Source: Sulfitobacter sp. DFL-14
GTDB lineage: Bacteria > Pseudomonadota > Alphaproteobacteria > Rhodobacterales > Rhodobacteraceae
DNA length: 64,000 nucleotides
Direction of reading: 5' to 3'
Assembly: GCF_003335585.1 (NCBI RefSeq)
Contig: NZ_QBFD01000007.1
Span: 1 to 64,000 of the forward strand
Shown in pieces: positions 1 to 8,335 of this stretch (position 1 is its first letter; every line of letters begins with the position of its first letter). The notes under the pieces are model-generated. The model was not told the origin of the DNA, did not search any database, and was given only the letters and a program-made list of their open reading frames with translations. The position numbers and the translations under genes are program-made.

Positions 1-41
1 CCTCAAATATGGCACATCACGTTGCCGATGGGAATCTTACG

Positions 42-542
42 TCAGGTGGCGAACACTAGGCAATCACGCAAATCAATCTGAGTGATGTCCGCAACGGGGA
101 CATGGCCGAGCTTTGGAATAACATGCAACTCAAGCGGGCTGAACCAGCGCCCAGCTTTTCCGTCATCTCTTAATTCCGTTTTTCGAGCATCAAACGCATC
201 CCTAGCAATATCTCGAAACAGATGCAGATTTCGCTGGGCATCCATGCGCCGCTTTTGCCGTTCTCGGATAGGATCGCAGCCACTTCGCAGTTCTCGCCGA
301 GCTTCGTCAGCCTTCTCTCGGGCATCGGCCAGGCTAACGTCTGGCCAAGTACCCAGACCCATTTCACGGCGTTTGCCATGGACTGTAAACCGCAGAACCC
401 ATTTGCCATTCTTCAAGTCCGACTTTACTAGCCAAAGCCCAGCGCCGTCGCAGAACTTACCCGACTTCAGCGCCATAATACCGCGTGCGCTTAACCTGTT
501 TTTGACCATAAACACTCGCTCCCGGTCCACCCCATAGTCCAC
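42..542 (-). pseudogene. truncated P4-type tyrosine integrase (N-terminal part only)
   Basis: The 166 residues match the N-terminal half of P4-family integrases: a DUF4102-like arm-binding domain (residues about 15-95, with segments such as LKSGKFCDGAGLWL and RREMGLGTWPDVSLADARE) and the start of the core-binding domain (about 108-160). The tyrosine-recombinase catalytic domain (R-H-R-Y residues), normally another 220 or so residues, is absent. After VADITQIDLRDCL the expected family sequence stops and a TGA follows four codons later, so the gene was truncated or interrupted near position 45. No complete mobile element is visible beside it, although its lost half would lie beyond the left edge. 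It is most likely a non-functional relic of an integrated island. An insertion sequence starting here is also possible but cannot be shown from 45 bases. Confidence 0.7.
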
Positions 543-1014
543 CTCTCGGTATGGTATTCAGAGGTACATGTCGAGACTAGATGATACAGGGAGATAACAA
601 AGTGTCATTATTTTCCAGGGGGTTGCTTGCTAGCTGATGGTTTTTGAGACCGCTAGATACGAGGTTTCAACGCCCACCGCCCGCACCAGCCCTGCCTTTC
701 ACAGAGGATGACAGCCCGCCGGCCTGTTCCTGGGGCGGGGTCATGATGACCGGTCAGCGCCACGGGGGCGGGGCCGGGGCAGATTGGTCCGGTTTCGATG
801 CACCGGCACCCGGTCAGCCGATGCGCGGGATCCCGCCCATTTATTGCGCGATTGCCGTGAATTCCGGGGGAACACCAGATAATGCGGTTCACAGGCCTTC
901 AAACACCAGAGTCGGATTGCAGGCAGGGCGGAAATATCGCTTAATCGGTCTAAGTGTCCGAAAAGGACAGACCGTGGCAACCACGGTGTTTCGGTGTGAG
1001 TAGGGGGCGTTGGC
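543..1014. other. 472-bp non-coding interval upstream of tamA
   Basis: The short open frames here have no recognisable product and sit opposite or across one another. The stretch separates the integrase relic from tamA and ends in the tamA promoter and leader, which are listed separately. A GC-rich part (about 670-870) holds nothing that I can name. No tRNA gene was found, although integrases of the P4 type commonly sit beside one. Confidence 0.5.
917..945 (+). promoter_or_regulatory. candidate sigma70-type promoter for tamAB
   Basis: A -35-like TTGCAG (917-922) is followed after 17 bp by a -10-like CTTAAT (940-945), about 70 bp before the tamA start. The resulting leader carries two small stem-loops: TGTCC/GGACA with loop GAAAA (954-968) and ACCGTGG/CCACGGT with loop CAA (971-987). 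Only the sequence match supports this. Confidence 0.35.
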
Positions 1015-2838
1015 GTGGCGCAATTCAAGGCATTGCTTACGAAGAATCGCGGCAAGGCTGCCGGACTTTTGGCGTTGTTTCTTGCCGCGACGGCACAGTT
1101 TGGCGCGGCGGCGAACCTCAAGATCACCGGTATCCCGGAGCGCAGCGATCTTTACAAGACTTTGGCCGGCGGGTCCCTGCTGGTCGAGCAGACGGCGGAA
1201 GGCGCAAATCCCAGCTCGCAGGAGGTGGTTGCGGCGGCGCAGGCCGACTACCAGAGGCTGCTGGCGGTTCTGTATGACAACGGCTACTTCGGGCCGGTGA
1301 TCAAGATCACGCTGGACGGAGTGGATGCAGTGAACATCCCGCCGGTGAACCCGCCGCGGCAGATCAGCCAGGCGGTGATCGCAATTGACCCGGGCCCCCA
1401 GTTCCGTTTCAGACAGACCCGTATCGCGCCCATCGTTCCCGGCACCGAATTGCCCGAAGAATTCGCCAGCGGCCATACCGCCAGCCTGGGGGTGTTGAAA
1501 AGCACGGTTTCTGCCGGAATCGAGGGCTGGCGCGACCAGGGCCACGCCAAGGCCGAGCTGGCCAGCCAGGACCTGACTGCGCGGCACGCAGAGCGCATCA
1601 TTGATGCCGATTTGCGCCTGGCCCCCGGCCCGCGCCTGCGGTTCGGTCCCCTGATCGTCAAGGGCAATCAGGATGTGCGCACCCAGCGCATCATCGACAT
1701 CGCGGGCCTGCCAGAGGGCAAGGTCTTTTCGCCCCAGGACCTGCGGCTGGCCCGCGAAAGGCTGCGGCGTACCGGTGCCTTCAATGCCGTGGCCCTGCAG
1801 GAGGGCGAGGTGATCGGGCCCGGCGACACGCTGCCCATCACCGCATTGATCACCGAGGCGCCGAAGCGGCGATTCGGTTTCGGGGCGGAGCTCTCCTCTC
1901 TCGAAGGGCTGACGGTCTCGACTTACTGGATGCACCGCAACCTGCTGGGCGGCGCGGAACGGCTGCGGCTGGAGGCTGAAGTGGGCGGGATCGGCGGCAA
2001 CTCCGGCGGTGAGGATTATCGCCTGTCCGCCCGTTTCGACCGCCCGGCAACCTTCAACGAAGACACGAACTTCTACGCGCTGACCAAGCTGGAACAGCTC
2101 GACGAGGTGAACTTCTTTTCCCGGCAGCTGGATGTTGAGGCGGGCTTCACCCGCATCGCCAATGAAAACCGGACCTACCGGCTGGGGCTGGGTCTGCGCC
2201 GGGCCGAGACACGCGACGCCTTTGGCACCAACCGCTACAGCTTGCTGACCCTGCCACTGGGCATCGAATTCGACTACCGCGACAACGAACTTGATGCGAA
2301 AGAGGGCTACTACATCAACGCCTCGGCGACGCCGTTCCTGGCGCTCAGCGGGGCAGACGACGGGCTGCGCACCTATGTCGATGCGCGCTATTACAAGACT
2401 TTCGGGCAGGCCCGCCCGGTCACCTTTGCCCTGCGCGGGCAGCTTGGGTCTGTTTACGGGCCGGACCTGTCCGAGGCACCCGCCGATTACCTGTTCTATT
2501 CCGGGGGTGGCGGAACGGTCAGGGGGCAACCCTATCAGTCGCTGGGCGTCGATCTGGGCGGCGGGCAGACGGTTGGCGGGCGCTCCTTTGTCGGCTTTTC
2601 CGCCGAGGCGCGGATCAAGGTGACCGATGCCATCGGGATCGTCGGTTTCGCCGATGCGGGCTATATCGGGGCCGAGGAATTCTATGACGGTTCGGGCCGA
2701 TGGCAGTCCGGTGCGGGCTTCGGGCTGCGCTATGATACCGGCATCGGGCCGATCAGGCTTGACCTTGCCGTGCCGACCTCCGGGCCGGAGACGGGTGAGA
2801 ACTTTCAGGTCTATATCGGCATAGGGCAGGCATTCTGA
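1015..2838 (+). CDS. tamA: TamA: outer-membrane translocation and assembly module, BamA/Omp85 family
   Basis: This 607-residue protein has a signal peptide (about residues 1-33, hydrophobic GLLALFLAATAQFGAAA), POTRA-type repeats (about 35-270, the last around RLRFGPLIVKGNQDVRTQ) and a C-terminal Omp85 beta-barrel that ends in Phe (YIGIGQAF), as outer-membrane proteins do. With TamB it is expected to help insert autotransporters and other outer-membrane proteins. Length and domain order are typical of TamA rather than BamA (about 750-800 residues with five POTRAs). The start is GTG, chosen because AGGGGG lies 8-10 bases upstream and it yields a proper signal peptide. The next gene, tamB, overlaps it by one base, and this tamA-tamB order is the classical arrangement. 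Confidence 0.93.
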   Translation: MAQFKALLTKNRGKAAGLLALFLAATAQFGAAANLKITGIPERSDLYKTLAGGSLLVEQTAEGANPSSQEVVAAAQADYQRLLAVLYDNGYFGPVIKITLDGVDAVNIPPVNPPRQISQAVIAIDPGPQFRFRQTRIAPIVPGTELPEEFASGHTASLGVLKSTVSAGIEGWRDQGHAKAELASQDLTARHAERIIDADLRLAPGPRLRFGPLIVKGNQDVRTQRIIDIAGLPEGKVFSPQDLRLARERLRRTGAFNAVALQEGEVIGPGDTLPITALITEAPKRRFGFGAELSSLEGLTVSTYWMHRNLLGGAERLRLEAEVGGIGGNSGGEDYRLSARFDRPATFNEDTNFYALTKLEQLDEVNFFSRQLDVEAGFTRIANENRTYRLGLGLRRAETRDAFGTNRYSLLTLPLGIEFDYRDNELDAKEGYYINASATPFLALSGADDGLRTYVDARYYKTFGQARPVTFALRGQLGSVYGPDLSEAPADYLFYSGGGGTVRGQPYQSLGVDLGGGQTVGGRSFVGFSAEARIKVTDAIGIVGFADAGYIGAEEFYDGSGRWQSGAGFGLRYDTGIGPIRLDLAVPTSGPETGENFQVYIGIGQAF

Positions 2839-5800
2839 TGCGGGGGCTGGTTGCATTTCTCGTGGCGGTCACATTGTGGATCGCAAGCCTTGGCGCCGCC
2901 GTTGCACAAGAGGACGACAAGGGTTTTCTGACCCGCGCCATCCAGGACGCGCTCAGCGGGGCGGGACGCACGGTCAGCATTGACGGGTTTCGGGGCGCGC
3001 TCAGTTCCACCGCCAGCTTTGACCGCATGACCATTGCCGACAGCGAAGGTGTCTGGCTGACGCTGGAAGACGTGACATTGGACTGGACCCGTTCGGCCCT
3101 GTTGCGCGGGCGGCTGGAGGTTCAGAGCCTGACGGCGGCGCGGCTGGACCTGCCCCGCCTGCCACTTCCCGAGGAAGGCGCCGATCTGCCGGAGGCCGAG
3201 GCGCAGCCTTTCAGCCTGCCGGAACTGCCGGTTTCCATCAATATCGCCGATTTCGGGGTGGATCAGATCAACCTCGGTGCCCCGCTTCTGGGCGAGGCCG
3301 CGCAGCTGCGCCTGCGGGCCACGGCGCAATATACCGACGATCTGCTGAACCTCGACATCTCGGCCAGCCGCACGGATGCCAAACAGGGTGAATTCGCGAT
3401 CAAGGCCAACCTTGAACGGTCCGACAACATCCTCGATCTCTTGGTGAAACTGAGCGAGGGCGAAGAGGGGATCGTCGCGAAACTGATGAACCTGCCCGAT
3501 CAGCCCTCCGTCGAGATGACGGTTGAGGGCAGCGGGCCGCTCACCGATTTCGCAAGCGATCTCAATATCTCGACCGACGGGCAGGAACGGCTGGCGGGGA
3601 AAATCACCCTGGGCACCGAAGCCTCGCGCGGGGGGTTCGACACGCCTGACCGGCGCATCCAGGCTGACATCGGCGGCGATGTGACCGCGCTGCTGGCGCC
3701 ACGCTTTCGCGAATTCTTTGGCGAGGAGGTGCAGCTGAAGATCGACGCGCTGGTCGAGGGTAACGGCGCGGTCGAGGTCAGCGATTTCACCCTCAAGGCA
3801 CAGGCCGCCGATCTGGCGGGCCGTGTCACGCTGAACTCTGACAAATGGCCCTCATTCATCGACATCACCGGCACGATTGCCAACCCTGACGGCACGACCA
3901 TCCTGCTGCCCCTGGGCGGCGAAGGCACAACTGTGAAACGCGTTGGTCTTCGGGTGAATTATGACGCGGACAATGGCGAGGCGCTGAATGCGGATTTCGA
4001 CATCGACGCGCTGGAAATGGCGGGGCTTGCCATTGAACGCACCCAGCTGGGCCTTGATGGCGCCTTGCAGGGCAACGTCGGCTCGGTCGGGCAGTTCCTG
4101 GGGGATGTGAGCTTTACGGCCGACGGGCTGGAAGTGACCGACGCCGCCAGCGCCGAGGCGATCGGCAGGCGCATCACCGGCAAGGCCAACATCAACTACA
4201 TCGAGGGCCAGCCGACGCGGATCAGCGATCTGGACCTGACCGGAACGGATTACGGGCTGACCGGCCAGATCATCATCGCAGGTCTTGAGAACAATTTCCG
4301 CACCCGGCTCGACATGGCATTGAGCGCTGCCGACCTCAGCCGGTTCTCGGCCCTTGCCGGGCGCGAGCTGGATGGCCAGACCGACCTGGGCCTGAAGGGC
4401 ACGGTGACACCTCTGGGCGGTCTGTTCGACCTGAAGGCCACCGGCAGCACCCAGGATCTTGCGCTGGGCATCCCGCAGGCCGACGCGGTGCTGAAGGGCC
4501 GGACAGAGCTGAGCCTGCAGGCCAGCCGGGATGAGACCGGCACCTTCCTGCGCGATCTGGTGCTGAAGAATGATGCGCTGAGCCTGACCGGCGCGGCGGA
4601 ACTGCGCAGCGATGACAGCCGCGCGCAGGCGGATTTCCGGCTGGAGGATATCGGCCTTGTCCTGCCGCAATATGACGGGCCGGTCACGGTCAGCGCGACG
4701 GCCACGCAGGACACGCGCGGCTGGGTTGTCGATGCGGTCACCGATGGCCCCTATGGTGCCGCCCTGACGGCCAGGGGGCTGGCGACAGGCCCGGATGCAA
4801 GGATCGAATTCACCGCCGATGTGCCTGATGCAAAGCCATTTGCGGAGCAGGTCGAAGGCCCGGTCAAGGCCACCGGCAGCCTGAGCCAGACGCCCGACGG
4901 CTGGCGTATCCGCACCGATGCGACGGGGCCCTATGATCTGACCGCGGCGGTCGAAGGGCTGGTCAGCCCGGCCATCGACGTCCGTTTCGATCTGTCGGTG
5001 CCCGACCTGCAGCCCGTTGTACCGCAGCTGAGAGGGCCGCTGAAGGCAACCGGCACGCTGCGCCAGACCGATGCAGGCTTTGTGGTGGATACCGAAGCGA
5101 CAGGCCCCTATGGCGCCAAGGCTCTGGTGGCGGGGCTGGCGACCGGCCCTGACATGTCATTGAATTTCAACCTCTCGGTACCCAATGTGAACCCGTTGCT
5201 GCCCGGGGTGAACGGCCCGCTTTCGGCCAACGGCAAGGTCTACCAGACCCCGGAGGGTCTTGCGGTCGATACCCAGGCGAGCGGCCCCTATTCGGCGCGC
5301 GCCACGGTCACCGGTGTTGTCACCGGGGCCAACGCCGCGGTGGACTACACGCTGGCGATGCCCAATCTCGCAGCCATCGTGCCGCAGTTGAACGGCCCGC
5401 TTGACGTTGACGGCTCTGCCCGCAGGCAGGGCGGTGCATGGCAGATCAATACCGCGGCCCGGGGTCCGGGTGGCACGCAGGCGAGTGTTTCGGGGCAGGT
5501 GGCCGAGAACGGCACCCTCAACCTGGACATCGCAGGCACGGCGCCGCTGGGGCTGAGCAAGCCCTTTATCGAACCGCGCAGCCTGCAGGGGCAGGCACGG
5601 TTTGATCTGACGGTGAATGGCCCGCCGGCGCTGTCCTCTGTCTCTGGCAGGATCACGACATCGGGCGCGACCTTGAGCGCGCCGAATTTGCGCATCGCGC
5701 TTGATGCGATGAATGCGGATATCCAGCTTGGCAACAACCGCGCCAATATCGACGTGACCGCCAATGCGGTTGGCGGCGGGCGTCTGCGGGTGGGCGGCGG

Positions 5801-6818
5801 TGTGACCCTGACGGGGTCCCTGCCTGCGGATATTCAGATCGCATTGGAAAACGTCGTTCTGACCGATCCTAAGCTCTATCGCACCAGTGTCGGGGGCAAT
5901 CTGCGGATCGCAGGCCCGCTGGCGGGCGGCGCGCAGATCAGCGGGCAGATCAACGTGGGCGAGACCAATGTGAACGTCCCCTCGACCGGGCTGACCACCA
6001 TCGGGGATATTCCCCAGATCACCCATATCGGCGCGGATCAAGCCGTGATCGCCACGCGCCGCAAGGCGGGGCTGACCGGGGCGCAGTCCGGTGCCGACCC
6101 GTCAGCAAATAGCAGCGGGGGCGGCTTTGGGTTGAACCTGCAGGTGAATGCGCCGAACCGCATTTTCGTGCGGGGCAGGGGGCTGGATGCAGAACTGGGC
6201 GGTGGGCTGACCCTGACCGGGACCACAAATAACATCATCTCTGCGGGCCGGTTTGAACTGCTCCGCGGCAGGCTGGACATTCTCGGCAAACGCTTTGACC
6301 TGGTGGAGGGGTCGGTGCAGTTCCAGGGCGATCTGATCCCCTATCTGCGGTTCGTGTCCTCGACCAAGACAAACGCGGGCGAAGTGCGGGTGATCGTACA
6401 GGGACCGGCGGATGAACCGGAGGTGATCTTCGAATCCACCCCGGAGGCACCGCAGGACGAGGTGCTGGCGCAGCTTCTGTTCGGCAAGAACATCGACGAC
6501 ATCTCGGCTTTTCAGGCGCTGCAACTGGCCTCTGCCGTGGCGACGCTTGCAGGGCGCGGCGGGGCCGGCGTGGTCTCGCGTCTGCGCGATGGCTTTGGCC
6601 TGGACGATCTGGATGTGACGACAACCGACAGCGGCGCGACGGCGGTGCGCGCGGGCAAGTATATTTCGGAAAACGTCTATTCCGACGTGACCGCCGCCTC
6701 TGACGGCACCGCGGATATCTCGCTGAACATCGACATCACGCCGAACCTCAAGGGCAAGGCGACACTGGGCTCAGACGGCGACAGCGGTATCGGCCTGTTC
6801 TTTGAAAAGGATTACTGA
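2838..6818 (+). CDS. tamB: TamB: translocation and assembly module, DUF490/AsmA-like
   Basis: This 1326-residue protein has an N-terminal signal/anchor (residues 1-24, GLVAFLVAVTLWIASLGAAVA), a very long beta-rich middle and the conserved C-terminal TamB/DUF490 domain (about 980-1326), ending in an aromatic residue (GLFFEKDY). TamB forms an elongated periplasmic groove linking the inner membrane to TamA, and related proteins carry lipids between membranes. Its start overlaps the tamA stop (TGATG), so the two are translationally coupled. Residues 637-875 form four tandem units of about 60 residues, each opening with GPY (see findings), which is unusual for the otherwise degenerate TamB repeats. 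The last 7 bp overlap the end of the convergent flavin reductase gene. Confidence 0.93.
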   Translation: MRGLVAFLVAVTLWIASLGAAVAQEDDKGFLTRAIQDALSGAGRTVSIDGFRGALSSTASFDRMTIADSEGVWLTLEDVTLDWTRSALLRGRLEVQSLTAARLDLPRLPLPEEGADLPEAEAQPFSLPELPVSINIADFGVDQINLGAPLLGEAAQLRLRATAQYTDDLLNLDISASRTDAKQGEFAIKANLERSDNILDLLVKLSEGEEGIVAKLMNLPDQPSVEMTVEGSGPLTDFASDLNISTDGQERLAGKITLGTEASRGGFDTPDRRIQADIGGDVTALLAPRFREFFGEEVQLKIDALVEGNGAVEVSDFTLKAQAADLAGRVTLNSDKWPSFIDITGTIANPDGTTILLPLGGEGTTVKRVGLRVNYDADNGEALNADFDIDALEMAGLAIERTQLGLDGALQGNVGSVGQFLGDVSFTADGLEVTDAASAEAIGRRITGKANINYIEGQPTRISDLDLTGTDYGLTGQIIIAGLENNFRTRLDMALSAADLSRFSALAGRELDGQTDLGLKGTVTPLGGLFDLKATGSTQDLALGIPQADAVLKGRTELSLQASRDETGTFLRDLVLKNDALSLTGAAELRSDDSRAQADFRLEDIGLVLPQYDGPVTVSATATQDTRGWVVDAVTDGPYGAALTARGLATGPDARIEFTADVPDAKPFAEQVEGPVKATGSLSQTPDGWRIRTDATGPYDLTAAVEGLVSPAIDVRFDLSVPDLQPVVPQLRGPLKATGTLRQTDAGFVVDTEATGPYGAKALVAGLATGPDMSLNFNLSVPNVNPLLPGVNGPLSANGKVYQTPEGLAVDTQASGPYSARATVTGVVTGANAAVDYTLAMPNLAAIVPQLNGPLDVDGSARRQGGAWQINTAARGPGGTQASVSGQVAENGTLNLDIAGTAPLGLSKPFIEPRSLQGQARFDLTVNGPPALSSVSGRITTSGATLSAPNLRIALDAMNADIQLGNNRANIDVTANAVGGGRLRVGGGVTLTGSLPADIQIALENVVLTDPKLYRTSVGGNLRIAGPLAGGAQISGQINVGETNVNVPSTGLTTIGDIPQITHIGADQAVIATRRKAGLTGAQSGADPSANSSGGGFGLNLQVNAPNRIFVRGRGLDAELGGGLTLTGTTNNIISAGRFELLRGRLDILGKRFDLVEGSVQFQGDLIPYLRFVSSTKTNAGEVRVIVQGPADEPEVIFESTPEAPQDEVLAQLLFGKNIDDISAFQALQLASAVATLAGRGGAGVVSRLRDGFGLDDLDVTTTDSGATAVRAGKYISENVYSDVTAASDGTADISLNIDITPNLKGKATLGSDGDSGIGLFFEKDY
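4746..5462 (+). repeat. four tandem 59-60-codon repeats inside tamB
   Basis: Units start at 4746, 4926, 5103 and 5283. Each encodes a segment that opens with GPY, continues through a G-L/V-x-T/S motif, an LSVP-like motif and a GPL/GPV motif, and closes with a Q-rich strand ending in VDT-x-A or similar. A degenerate half unit precedes and a fifth decayed unit (GPGGTQASVSG) follows. The periodicity is clear by eye at the protein level. DNA identity between units is lower, so the duplication is probably not recent. Confidence 0.75.
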
Positions 6819-7330
6819 GGGTCCTGCGGCACGAAGGTCCCGAAACGCCCCTGATCGAACAGCAGGCCCGCGCCATGTCCCCGGCGCTGCGCGGCATGGG
6901 TGATCAGGCCGAGGATGATGGAATGATCCCCCGCCGGATGCACCGCATGGGTTTCGCAGTGAAAGGTGGCCAGCACGCCCGCAAGGGTCGGCGTGCCATG
7001 GGGGCCTTCCTGCCAGTCGAAACCTGAAAAATCATGACCCTGGCCCGCGAAGTGCCGGGCCAGAGGGCCCTGATCCTCTGCCAGGATGTGGATGCAGAAA
7101 TGCGGGGCCTTTGCAAAGACATCATGCCGCTTAGACCGCAGCGCTGCGGACCACAGGATCATCGGGGGATCCAGCGAGACCGATGAAAAGGAATTTGCGG
7201 TCATGCCCAGCGGCCCGGTTTCCGTCTGGGTGGTGATCACCGTGACACCGGTGCCAAAACGCCCAAAGGCGGCGCGCAGCGCGGCACCGTCCTGCGCCCG
7301 GGGCGCAAAGGAAATCAAATCATTGTTCAT
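6812..7330 (-). CDS. flavin reductase-like domain protein (FMN-binding split barrel)
   Basis: The 172-residue protein shows the flavin reductase-like fold signature: LRAAFGRFGTGVTVITTQ at the start, then GMTANSFSSVSLDPPMILWS, which binds FMN phosphate and isoalloxazine, and a conserved HFCIHILAEDQ strand. Such proteins reduce FMN/FAD with NAD(P)H, usually to supply a two-component monooxygenase, though a standalone role is common. The reading frame extends 78 codons further upstream, but I chose the internal ATG at 7328-7330 because family members begin shortly before LRAAFGRFG and the extension has no family features. The ribosome-binding site is weak. No partner oxygenase lies beside it. 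It overlaps tamB tail-to-tail by 7 bp. Confidence 0.82.
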   Translation of the reverse strand: MNNDLISFAPRAQDGAALRAAFGRFGTGVTVITTQTETGPLGMTANSFSSVSLDPPMILWSAALRSKRHDVFAKAPHFCIHILAEDQGPLARHFAGQGHDFSGFDWQEGPHGTPTLAGVLATFHCETHAVHPAGDHSIILGLITHAAQRRGHGAGLLFDQGRFGTFVPQDPQ

Positions 7331-7683
7331 CGGCGCCACGGGTGCCACGGCCCTGCCGATTTGTCCAGCGACGCCCATCAGGCCTGCGCCAGGGGATTGA
7401 GTACTGCGGCGTGCTTCATGCCTTCGCATTAGATTTCCATCGCGCCCAAAACATGGCGCAACAGGGGCGGTGTTGCGGAAATCCGCCCCATTTCCCGGAA
7501 AGTCCCCCACTGCAGGAACCTGCCGGGCGCGCCCGTGTTGTGTTGGCAAGAGAGGCATCGTCATCCCCCCCGGGCTGACGCTGGCTGTCGGATGGGGCCG
7601 CAGGGCACAAGGCCTTGGCGGTCACCAGGGCACCCGAATGCCGCAGAAACGGGCGTTTCAACAGCGCCCAGCAGGAGATGACT
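7331..7683. other. 353-bp divergent intergenic region
   Basis: The region lies between the start of the flavin reductase gene (minus) and the DUF992 gene (plus), so it should hold both promoters. I see no clear -35/-10 pair, only GC-rich sequence with short inverted repeats. An alternative upstream start for the minus-strand gene would consume part of it. Confidence 0.4.
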
Positions 7684-8199
7684 ATGACACGCAACATGAA
7701 GAACATGAAAATGACCGCTGCCGCCGCCATGATTGCCGGTGTGGCCTTTGGAACAACCGCCTATGCGGCGGACAACGAGACCGTCGATCACACCGAAATC
7801 GGATCGCTGTCCTGTGATGTGGGTGATGGTACGGGCTATGTCTTTGGCTCCACGCGGGAGCTGACCTGCGTCTTCAACCCGGTGGAGGAAGGTCTGGCGG
7901 ATGAGACCTATGTCGGCGAAATCAACCGCTATGGCATTGATATCGGCAAGACCCAGAACGGCCAGATGTCCTGGATGGTGCTGGCACCGACGGAATCCGA
8001 ATATGTCGAAGGCGGACTGAACGGCAGCTACAAGGGCGTTTCGGCTGAGGCGACACTGGGTGTCGGCCTTGGCGCGAATGCGATGACCGGCGGTTCGGAA
8101 AACACGCTGGCGCTGCAACCGATCAGCGTGAACACGCAGACTGGCGTGAATTTCGCTGTTGGCGTGGGTGAGATCAATCTGACCCGCGTGGAAGGGTAA
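7684..8199 (+). CDS. secreted DUF992 family protein
   Basis: The protein has 171 residues with a clear signal peptide (about 1-29, ending TTAYAA) and a mature part matching DUF992, including LSCDVGDGTGYVFGSTRELTCVFNP, whose two cysteines probably form a disulfide, and a glycine-rich C-terminal half that ends in a strand (GVNFAVGVGEINLTRVEG). The family is largely confined to alphaproteobacteria and its function is unknown. The start is ATG at 7684: AGGAG at 7673-7677 lies six bases upstream, whereas the ATG at 7678 abuts it and the more distal one (7615) lacks a site. It appears monocistronic, closed by a strong terminator. Confidence 0.85.
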   Translation: MTRNMKNMKMTAAAAMIAGVAFGTTAYAADNETVDHTEIGSLSCDVGDGTGYVFGSTRELTCVFNPVEEGLADETYVGEINRYGIDIGKTQNGQMSWMVLAPTESEYVEGGLNGSYKGVSAEATLGVGLGANAMTGGSENTLALQPISVNTQTGVNFAVGVGEINLTRVEG

Positions 8200-8218
8200 T
8201 TCCCCTGCCCGACCCGTG

Positions 8219-8245
8219 AAAAGCCCCCCTCGTGGGGGCTTTTTG
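8219..8245. terminator. intrinsic terminator, usable in both directions
   Basis: A 10-bp GC-rich stem (AAAAGCCCCC / GGGGGCTTTT) with a short loop is flanked by A-runs and T-runs on both sides. It lies 20 bp after the DUF992 stop and about 90 bp past the end of the convergent K+ channel gene, so it can stop transcription from either side. Confidence 0.9.
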
Positions 8246-8335
8246 CGGTCTGGGGTGGCGGTGGGAAGGGGGCGGGCAATCCTGAACCACGTTTCGGCCG
8301 GGCGACCCGGCCGCTGGCAGAATCGCCCAAGGTCC

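Noticed and set aside
670-705. CCACCGCCCGCACCA, looking like a tRNA 3' end beside the integrase relic
   Set aside because: No T-arm, anticodon arm or acceptor pairing partner could be found upstream, so it is not a tRNA and not a clear att site.
889-2856. 655-codon minus-strand open frame across tamA
   Set aside because: It is antisense to a well-supported tamA, has no recognisable domain, and long antisense frames are common in this high-GC sequence.
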